Positions 55,935-64,000 of a DNA stretch of 64,000 nt are shown here, one piece after another. The position numbers and the translations under genes are program-made. The DNA comes from Onthophagus taurus (taxonomy: Eukaryota > Arthropoda > Insecta > Coleoptera > Scarabaeidae): assembly GCF_036711975.1 (NCBI RefSeq), contig NC_091972.1, forward strand, positions 1,493,001 through 1,557,000. Reading direction: 5' to 3'. Under the pieces are notes generated by a model. It ran no database searches, was not told where the DNA came from, and saw nothing but the letters and a program-made list of their open reading frames with translations. Numbering within the stretch: the stretch's first letter is position 1; each line of letters begins with the position of its first letter.

Positions 55935-58250
55935 TTATTTATTTATTTATTGACGCATAATATAATATAAGTATATCCATAATATAACAAAAGAAAATTT
56001 GTATACATATTAAAAAAAACAAACAAACAACAAGAAAAAAGAAAAAAATGTGCGCCAAATGGAGATACCTCAGAACAGTGAAGAACACTGATCTGTTCTT
56101 CCGGCACCCCATAAAAAAAAAAAAAATCTATCAACTAACTAAACTAACTAACTAATGGTAAAAATAATAAACTTTAAAAAAAAAAGAAAAGAAACGAAAG
56201 GGCCACGAATCAACTATTACAGTGCAAGCATTACGAAAAACCAGCAATCATAACATAGTGTGTATGGAGTCTAAAAAAAAACAACTGCGCGACCTAGTCA
56301 TTTATTACAGGTCAGAAAGAGCCCTTTGATTTTCTTCTTGAAGGAGATACCACCAAGGTGCTGGAATTCAGGAGGAACAGAATTATAATAAGAAACAATG
56401 GTGTAAGAAAACGACCTCTTAAACAGCTCAAGCCTGTGACGCGGTATTGCCAGGTAATCTTTTTTACGTATATTAACGTTGTGAACGTCAGTTCAGAAAC
56501 GAATTCTTTCATACAAGTACTGTGGTACCCTCTTATTCAGCACATGGTGGTAGAAAACAAGGGCATGCAACCTACGACGTGCAGCCATACGCAGCCAACC
56601 GATATCCTCATAAACATGAGATATTCGATCGCGATTTCTCAAACCAGAAATGAATCTAATACAAGAGTTTTGTAGCTTCTGGATACGGTATTTGTCACGA
56701 CCCTTGAGACAAGGTCCGTAAACGACATCACAATAATTAAGATTAGACAAAACAAGTGTTTCACAGAGCAATATTTTTATTCGTTTATTAAGTAGGAAAC
56801 GGTGTTCATAAAGAGATTTAAGAGCACATTTTTATTCTATTCCTGCACGCTTTACTCCCGAACAATAATAACTTACTCTTATCGGGGTTAATAACTAAAT
56901 TATGCCTTTCTGAAAGGCTAACTAGTGCATCCAGGTCCTGGTTAATATGTCTTTGCGCAACAGCAAGATCTTTTTCATTAAAAGAGGAATAAATCTGAGT
57001 GTCATCAGCATAAGCATGATACTTACAATGACGCAGACAGTCGTATAACCGGCATGTATACACAGTATACAAAATGGGACCCAACACAGAGCCCTGAGGT
57101 ACACCGGATACGACTTCAGTGGGTCTAGATCTGTTTCCATGTATCATGACACTTTGTGACCTACCCGCCAGATAGTCAGCGAACAACGATATCGCACCAC
57201 ACCCAAGGCCTATGTAGCAAGTGCAAAATACTCAACAACAATGAATGATTAATAGTATCAAAGGCCTTGGAGTAGTCCAACATAACAAGCGCCCACATCT
57301 TCCCCTGATTAATCACAGACAACAAGTCGTCAGTGATATTCAAAAACGCTCCACAGCAGTCATGATGAGGTCTAAACCCAGATTGGAATTCAGGCAAAAT
57401 ATTACACGCATTCAGATAATGTCAAAGCTGTTTTGCTAAAATTTTTTCAAATGCCTTCGAAAGCACCGGCAAAATACTAATTGGTCTTAAATCCGACACC
57501 GCATTAGGATTACTTGCTTTAGCGATGGGTAAAATGATCGACTCTTTCCAGCAAGATGGAAAAACATGTTCAGTTATACAAAAATTAAAAATGTGTCTGA
57601 TGAAATGTATGATCAAGGGAGAACATATGTTTATCATAGATATAGAAAGCTGGTCAGCTCCCTGAGCATTGGAAGAAATAGCACTTAAGGCATCTCCTAC
57701 CTCCTCCTCCGTCACCGCAGTACACATCCACAGAATCTTTAACATTGTTACTATAAAAATTTAAAAGGTCTACATCTGGCAACCCGTCACTTTGTACTGA
57801 ACAAAAATAGTTGTTAATTTCATCAGCATCAGAAAGTGAAAGAGGAATCTCTCTATTTTTGTTATAATGGACACCGCATTTCTTTAAACTTGACCATAAT
57901 TGCTTTTTATTTTTACTCCTTGCCGAGAACTCCACATAAGCTCTTTTCTCTCTTTTTATTGCACCTGTAGTATAATTCCGCAACATTTTGTAATAGTCCC
58001 AGTCATGTAAACTGTTTGTGTGTTTAAATTTATGAAGTGCTTTGTCCCTTAAATCCATCAAAAGTTTCACATTATCTGTTAGCCAATGTGGTTTTTTTTT
58101 TGTAAACGTGTGCGTTACAATAGGCGCATGTCGATCAAATAAATTTACAATATTATTATTTAGAAAATTCAGCTTGGCATCAATATCATTGAAATATATA
58201 AATTCTACATATATTCTTCTCCAAGTATGTATACAATATATCATTAATTT
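55935..58250 (-). mobile_element. Non-LTR retrotransposon (CR1/jockey-like), 5'-truncated
   Basis: The minus-strand element has a 3' end in ATTT/TAAA repeats (55932-55952) next to a hexamer repeat. It carries only the linker, reverse transcriptase and C-terminal parts of ORF2; the endonuclease and ORF1 are missing, as is typical of incomplete reverse transcription. The 5' edge lies about 300 bp upstream of the dysbindin ATG. Confidence 0.8.
56312..58244 (-). pseudogene. Reverse transcriptase ORF2, frameshifted
   Basis: Ordered blocks on the minus strand: KKPHWLTDNVKLLMDLRDKA (58244-57654), DLRPISILPVLSKAFEKIL (57745-57422), FQSGFRPHHDCC and MLDYSKAFDTINHS (57397-57176), VPQGSVLGPILY and the catalytic AYADDTQIYSSF (57186-56818), and the tail LCETLVLSNLNYCDVVYGPC (56771-56493) continuing to about 56312. 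At least four frame breaks separate them. It resembles the 51.9-54.4 kb element but is a distinct copy with the catalytic box preserved. Confidence 0.83.
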
Positions 58251-58553
58251 GTTTTAACTTTATACAAATTTAAAAAATACGAGAAAATAAATAATAAAAT
58301 TAATGTTTCAATGATTCGTCAACTCTTTTTACACCCACGCTAAAGGTTCCTTTAATCAGCTGATACCTGTCAAGTCGCTTAATAAACAACATATGCTGAC
58401 GTAAACACACTATACGATAAATAAAATGAGTCACATTGTCGACCATCCGTTATCAGTACAGATAGCAACCCAACTATAGTACACAACCACAAAAACACCA
58501 AAATTAAAAAATCTTATCATGTCATAGTAAACAATATTTGAGGTTAGTAAATC

Positions 58554-59378
58554 ATGTTTAATACCCTAAAAGGCTTATTGCATGCGGGCAAGCAAATCCT
58601 AAATGAAGAAACCACTCCTACAGACCTATACAACGTTAATCCAAATATCGGAGCTGAGATATTATCTCACTATCAACAGGAATGGGCTGAGATACATAAA
58701 CAGAGTGAAGAAAATGCATCAGCTGCTAATCATGTAGCTGATGAAATTGAAAGGGTTTATTCTAAAGTATTAAAGGACCACGAGAATTTACAGAAAACAA
58801 TGAGTTTCTTATCTGCAACAGGAAGTTTAAAGCTCCAAATTGATCATTGTTTAATTCAAATTGATGGGTTGTACAATGATTTTGATAGGGCTGAGAAAAG
58901 TTTGATGTCTTTAGATGATCTAATTGACAAAGTTGAATTGGAACACAAGAAAATTGATCATAGACACCAATTGGCTTTGTATAAAGAAAAGAAATTAGGT
59001 ATGTATTTTATTTAAGTATACTTCTAAACACTTTATTTCGAAATATTTTCCAGTTAACTTAGAAAATGCAAGATCTAATTTAGCATCTAAACATGCCCAA
59101 AATGTTATTGAGCACGAGTTGAAACAAAGACAGCTTTTAAAAGAAAGGCAACAGGTTTTTCAAGAGGCATTCAAAAGAGATTTGGAAACCTATAAAAGTC
59201 TTGGAACAATTCCTAGTAAGATTTTATTGAAAATTTTTTAATTACCTATTCTTTTTAATTTTGATCTTTTACAGAAATAGAAGTAACTAATAATCAAGCA
59301 AGTGCCTTAGAAGATATACAATTGGAAGTGGATAAAGAGGCGTTGGATCAATTTTTGGATGATAAAAATCAAAAATAA
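58554..59378 (+). CDS. Dysb: Dysbindin, BLOC-1 complex subunit
   Basis: Exons 58554-58998, 59054-59215 and 59275-59378 splice in frame (GT/AG) into 236 residues. The sequence follows the dysbindin pattern: MFNTLKGLL start, LSHYQQEWAEIHKQSEENA (matching the family's LLSRYExxWAxLHxxxxxxA), a long coiled coil through residue 200 with ERQQVFQEAFKRDLETY (family KERQKFFEEAFQQDME), and the C-terminal DKEALDQFLDD. Dysbindin is a cytosolic subunit of BLOC-1, which sorts cargo to lysosome-related organelles and acts in synaptic homeostasis. Vertebrate forms are longer because of an extra C-terminal tail; insect forms are short. AATAAA lies at 59406-59411. Only about 300 bp separate the ATG from the retrotransposon upstream. 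Confidence 0.92.
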
Positions 59379-60140
59379 AAAATATATTTTTGTATATTAT
59401 TAGGAAATAAATTAAAACACCAAAAGTTTTTACTGTTAAATGAATATTGTTGTAATTTTGTATTATTACTGTTTTTTTTTTAATTATGAAATGATCACAA
59501 TACAAAATAAACTTAAAAAACCTAAATAAAAATTTACAATGGTAATTAATCATTTAATGATATAAAATATTTACAACTTTGAACGAGATCTCGAAATAAT
59601 ACGATTTAATTAAACGTTTAATATTTTTATTATTTTATGTACAGCGTGGTTTTAATGATTTTTTTTTCTTCATATAAAAGACGTTGCCGGTTTTACCATC
59701 AAGTATTTTTTATAACATATTTTTAATGGGTCGACTAAGCAGCTTTACTTCACACTCAAAGACGACACAATTTTGGCAGTTTAACTGCGTAAATCTTAAT
59801 TTTACACAGATTTTCCAAAAAATTAAACAATAACAAAAAATCTCAAGGTATGTATTTTATATTCGGCTTTTTCCTTTTGTTTTCAAAACATAAACATTAG
59901 ATGTCTATGAGTCAAACGGGTAAGGCATGGTGTACATATTTCAAAAGGCGATACTAGTAATTTTTGATATTTACAAAATATTTTTAGTCAACTAAAAATA
60001 ATCAATTTGGCAAAATATTACGATATTACACTTACTTATAAATAAATGTACGTTTGGGTTTCTTTTAACTGTAACAATTAACTTATGCACATTAACATTA
60101 TTTATTGTTCAATAATTTTGAGTTAGAAGTTTATCATCAA
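59379..60140. other. Interval downstream of dysbindin
   Basis: AT-rich 3' flank of the dysbindin gene with its polyadenylation signal near the start. No other feature was recognised. The 88-codon minus-strand ORF (59287-59553) overlaps the last exon and is a shadow. Confidence 0.45.
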
Positions 60141-60144
60141 GGGT

Positions 60145-60700
60145 CAGCCAAGAAGGCCCTGATGAAACACCGTTCCCGAAAGTCGCACAATTCAAGTATC
60201 TCTAATAATGCGGATGTAGAAGCTGACGTGCAGCATAAAGTCGGCGGAAATGGCGATCCTTAACTGGAGGGCTATGCGATCCGACTATGCCTATTGGCAC
60301 AAAGGGAAAAATGTATAGGATGGCGGTAAGACCCGCTATGCTATATTAGGTTAAATTTTAGATGGTAGAGATTAAACTTCATACGACCGAAATGAAGTTA
60401 TTACGATGGTCAAGAGGAGTGACAAGGCTAGACGAGATCCGCAACGAATATGCTCGCAACAGCTTTAAGGTGGCCCCTGTAACTGAGAAACTTACGGAGA
60501 GTTGCCTGAGATGGTACAGCTATACGCAGAGACGAACATCATGTTGTAAGAAAAGCGCCGAACCATCTGGAGAAAAAAAAAGAGGTAGAAGAGGAATGAA
60601 AATAACTTTTTGAACGGACAATCGCGGAGAGAATGTCGTGGTGCAGAAATATTAGGAGAGTAGACCCCACATAAAGTGGGAATAAGCAAAGAAGAAGAAG
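60145..60700 (+). pseudogene. RTE-like reverse transcriptase C-terminal fragment
   Basis: Frame-broken segments read FKYLGSIISN-like 'ttcaagtatctctaataat' (with one missing codon), then VRPAMLY, then EMKLLRWSRGVTRLDEIRNE and FKVAPVTEKLTESCLRWY (60362-60613), the usual C-terminus of insect endonuclease-reverse transcriptases. It ends in a gaagaagaagaa run near 60690. It is unrelated in position to the RTE fragment at 9 kb and longer dead. Confidence 0.75.
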
Positions 60701-62185
60701 AACAACGCTTTCTTAGTCACGTTCAAAATTTCATTCATTTGTAAAGATAATCAAAATTATTTTAATGTTAATCGCTGGATTTCAACTTTAAAGAGGATAC
60801 ATATTCTAGGCAACCAGTTATTTCCAATTATTTTCGTAGTCCATAAATATCTAAGCAACCAATTATGTCGTTGTTTCACTACTTGGCAATTCCATATAAA
60901 TACTAGATCAACTCTCTAGTATAGCAAAGCACTACGAAAATGTATCTATCATACATATTTCGTTTGTGTTAATATTTTTTATTCTGATTACAGCTTTCTA
61001 AACTAAAACCTATTGAATGAGAAATTAGATTAATATAATAATATAATACATTAGAAACATTTTTATTAATCAATACCATGATTTATACAATAAAAAAAGA
61101 GATCAATATTTTGTAAATATCAAAATTTACTGGCTAAAACAATATTAAATAAATACTCGTATTACGGATGCATTTGTACAAAACAAAAATAAAAGAATTT
61201 ATTTATTCGACAAATAATTCAAATTAACGGGAAATACCCTATTTTTGTCAATTTCCTTTTTAATTTTTAAGCGTGGCAGTTATTTTTTTTAAATTTTTAT
61301 AATAATAATAATCGTAATACTAAAAACGTGTCTTACTAATCATAATCATCATACCATATTATGATAAAATATAATAATTTATTCGCTACATGTTATATAT
61401 GAATACGTTTTTTGTTTAGTACGTGTCTCGTCGATTTCATTCAATTTCATCAATTTTTTAATAATGCCTTTTATTCACAAATTCATTCCTTAATAATAAC
61501 TTAATTAGGTGATAATTTAATTACTAAATTATGTAAAAATACCCTTTATATTTATGTTTTTTCGTTTTTCTGCCAATATGAGTTTTTTTTTAACACTTTT
61601 TATTCCTTATTTCTTTTTTTTTCCGGTTTCCTATTGATGAATACCTTTTTTGAGAGGGGGAAAAAAGTAAATATCACAAATCCTATTATATATAATAAAA
61701 AAACAAAACTTATTTTCACACACAGCACTATTGCTAGACCATCATCAACAGTTTAAAAATTAAAATACTAACATCAATTGGTTGATGTCCTATTGTTAAT
61801 AATAATTATGAAAGAGTGATTCAGAGAGAAATAGAGATATTTTTCACTTCTTAAAGAGATTTTATTATTATTTTATTAGGGCAAAAACAACACTGGGGTT
61901 TGATAATACAATAATTTTCTCCCATTTATTTTAAATTATTTAAATATTTATTTGTATCTTTTTATCGGCTTCTTTTGTTCCGTTACGCTCCTGAATCGTT
62001 CCGCCGATTAATTATTACAATTAAGCTCTTTCTATTACAGAATACAATTAACAGTTGGGAGATACTACTTCATACCTCTCTATAGTCTTAATCTTTATAG
62101 ATAAAATTAATCTATTTCGTACCAATAAAATTTGTTTTGTTATAATAGTTTATTGCAAATGGAAAAATAATTTTAATTTGCATTA
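60701..62185. other. AT-rich intergenic DNA
   Basis: Very AT-rich, with T-runs and no ORF of interest on either strand. No transposon termini or RNA genes were recognised. Confidence 0.5.
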
Positions 62186-62189
62186 ATAT

Positions 62190-62361
62190 TTGAACTAACA
62201 CTAGCACTACCACTACAACTAAGTTGTTGCATATTTCACCCAAATTGTTGTATATGTTTCTAGTTCTAGGTCTAGTGATAATTTAATAAAAATATACAAC
62301 AGCTGAATAACATGTAAAGCTAGAATTAACAGTATCATTAAAACTAACACTAGACTTAGAA
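62190..62361. repeat. YTAGNN-hexamer fold-back repeat, left half
   Basis: Hexamer blocks 'tgaactaacactagcactac' and 'tttctagttctaggtctagt' lie around 62190-62275, with a further inverted block to 62361. The P element has inserted here; the last eight bases (62354-62361) are its target duplication. The repeat resumes at 63811. Confidence 0.75.
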
Positions 62362-63810
62362 CAGGGTGTATAAAAGAGAGGTGGTGTATCGACTGGCGTG
62401 GCGTATGTGTTCTATATGGCTCGACCGGCAACGCATAAGTGGCATAGAATAGTGGGGGTAAAAGGCCTAGTCGGCAAGCGGACACGCTACGACAAGTTGT
62501 TTTTTTTCGACTGTTGTACCGCATAATTAAATATTTTATAAATAAAAATGGTTAATAAATGTTGTGTACCAAATTGTACTTCTGGACATAGTTTCTGCGT
62601 TGTAAATTTAGCCTCTTTATGTGTAAAAATACACACTTGCTGCCTCAATGGGCTAAAGCTATACCACGTTCTGACAAAAAATTCGGTATAAACGATCATG
62701 TCATGTCGTGTAATAAATGGACAAATAAATAAAAGCCAATTTTTAACTAAATCTACGGCAGAAGGTTTACGTGTTTCATTACACTCCACACTAGATCTAA
62801 CAAGATACTTGTTAGAAAAATGTGATTTTAAATATGTATTGACTGCAAAAATGAATCATGATCCATTAGAGGTAGGTGTTAATCCAATACAACTTTAATT
62901 TTCACATAAAACGTTTATAGCGATTTTTTGGAAACATACGCCAAGCTGGAGGATGTAATGACCACCCTACCTTAGCAACATTTTTACAACTTTACAGAAT
63001 GTTGTCAGTGTATAAATTAGTTAAACCACCTAAATTTGGAAATTGTTCAATAGAATATGAAAACCAGCCTGACAAGCCAGATACGATTAAATTTGAATTT
63101 AGAGAATACACGGAAATATTTTCTAAAACCACCAATATATCCGAAAGAAGAAAACACATCTAAAAAATAAATTAGGCGGCCTCGTAGAAACATCTTCTTG
63201 GAATATTTCTGATATTCCCGTTGGTGATTTCGCTAACAGCGATATTTTGGATTGCGTCATTTATCATATGACTGAATTTATTTGTTTTAAGTTATTAAAA
63301 CGAAGGAAGCAACATTAACTAATATAAAGGGGTTTTCTAACACATCCAAATATCCGCATGTTTCATTTAATAAATGAAATCGAGAATTTTTTTACATATT
63401 ATATAAATAAAAAATCATGTAGTATTAACGCCGACATAGTAGACGATATGATCACAAACTACAATTTTTCTTTTCCTTGTACCGATCATAAATATGAAAT
63501 TATTAGTTTTGCAATACATTATTATATTCTCCATAGAATGAAACAATTTGTGATACAAGAAGACGCTCAAAATACGAAACCTTTAGCTAATAAAAAAAAG
63601 GAATCGAAATTGCTAAAAATATAAATAGTTTACTAAATTGACATTCATTAGATTTTATTTTGTTTCACCTATTTATATATTTTATTACCCTTGTTAAAAA
63701 ATAAAAATTGGTTGAATAAATTAGTGGTATTTTATTCGAACCAAACCTCTACTAGGCCTTTTACCCCCACCACTAACAGTCGTTTATCCACCTCTCCTTT
63801 ATACACCGTG
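62362..63810 (+). mobile_element. P-superfamily transposon with internal deletion
   Basis: The inverted termini read CAGGGTGTATAAAAGAGAGG and CACGGTGTATAAAGGAGAGG. The element is flanked by a perfect 8-bp duplication ACTTAGAA (62354-62361 and 63811-63818), as in P elements. A second inverted block, gggggtaaaaggcctagt, lies about 90 bp in at both ends. The 1449-bp element has the two ends of a P transposase but has lost the middle, like KP-type deletion derivatives. Confidence 0.88.
62548..63624 (+). pseudogene. P-element transposase remnant (THAP domain plus C-terminal part)
   Basis: The start MVNKCCVPNC is a THAP zinc-finger beginning; after a frame change LLPQWAKAIPRSDKKFGIND completes most of the domain (62640-62700). 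The sequence then jumps to STLDLTRYLL and MNHDPLE (to 62871), a 49-nt intron with GT/AG sites (62872-62920), and RFFGNIRQAGGCNDHPT and LVKPPKFGNC (from 62921). It continues through frame breaks to a C-terminal block FPCTDHKYEIISFAIHYYI (63358-63624). The RNase H-like catalytic part is deleted, so no active transposase is possible. Confidence 0.85.
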
Positions 63811-64000
63811 ACTTAGAACTAGAAATATTCGAATTTAATCGTCCAAAAAAACGCATGACTAAACCCGAATATTTCTAGGTTTAGTATTAATTCTAGTTTT
63901 AATTGTTATTCAGCGTTAAATTATGGTATATTTTCATTGAACGAAAAGTAAAACTAGCACTACACCTAGAACCAGAACCATGCGTCGCTTAAGACGGCTA
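63811..64000. repeat. YTAGNN-hexamer fold-back repeat, right half
   Basis: Resumption of the repeat split by the P element: 'acttagaactagaaatattc', the loop phrase 'gtccaaaaaaacgcatgac', then 'tttctaggtttagtattaat'. A further copy in inverted orientation runs into the window edge ('actagcactacacctagaac'). Confidence 0.75.

Overview
The window is a stretch of an AT-rich arthropod nuclear genome, almost certainly an insect and possibly a beetle. The insect reading rests on genes with short introns, an FKBP12-type first exon, an insect-like dysbindin gene, and a mixed load of PIF/Harbinger, pogo/Tigger-like, P, hAT, Tc1/mariner, RTE-like and CR1/jockey-like elements. The species cannot be named from sequence alone.

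Layout. Positions 1-4945 are a satellite array with an exact 1383-bp higher-order repeat. A first coding exon of FKBP12 (minus strand, 5963-5999) faces into it, and the rest of that gene is not in the window. From 7242 to 18747 (minus) lies a six-exon gene for a 928-residue nuclear-type protein with one C2H2 finger near each end; its 5.8-kb fifth intron holds three transposon remnants. The region 19-34 kb has no recognised protein gene. It holds a putative promoter, a 2.25-kb fold-back transposon (21550-23803), a 2.2-kb near-perfect palindrome with a small MITE at its axis (28975-31228), and CpG-rich islands (31.5-33.3 kb).

From 34.4 to 42 kb are a frameshifted pogo-like transposon and a CR1/L2-like retrotransposon whose ORF1 carries an SGNH-esterase-like domain. 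A seven-exon host gene for an unrecognised 914-residue protein (42438-47465, minus) carries a complete, intron-containing Harbinger transposase in one intron (43513-45027, plus). A complete 3381-bp pogo-like transposon with 640-bp inverted repeats and an intact 529-residue transposase follows (47883-51263). Two decayed non-LTR retrotransposons occupy 51.5-58.25 kb. The dysbindin gene (Dysb, BLOC-1 subunit) is complete at 58554-59378 (plus). The right edge holds an RTE-like remnant and an internally deleted P element with a perfect 8-bp target duplication.

A recurrent feature is a fold-back repeat family built from degenerate YTAGNN hexamers. It appears at about 8.6, 10.1, 17.6-18.1, 26.9, 34.3, 55.4, 55.9, 62.2 and 63.8 kb, and both the hAT-like and the P element have inserted into copies of it. 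Exon boundaries for the host genes were derived by hand from splice-site consensus and reading-frame continuity; each model closes in frame. Functional names for transposases rest on motif recognition only.
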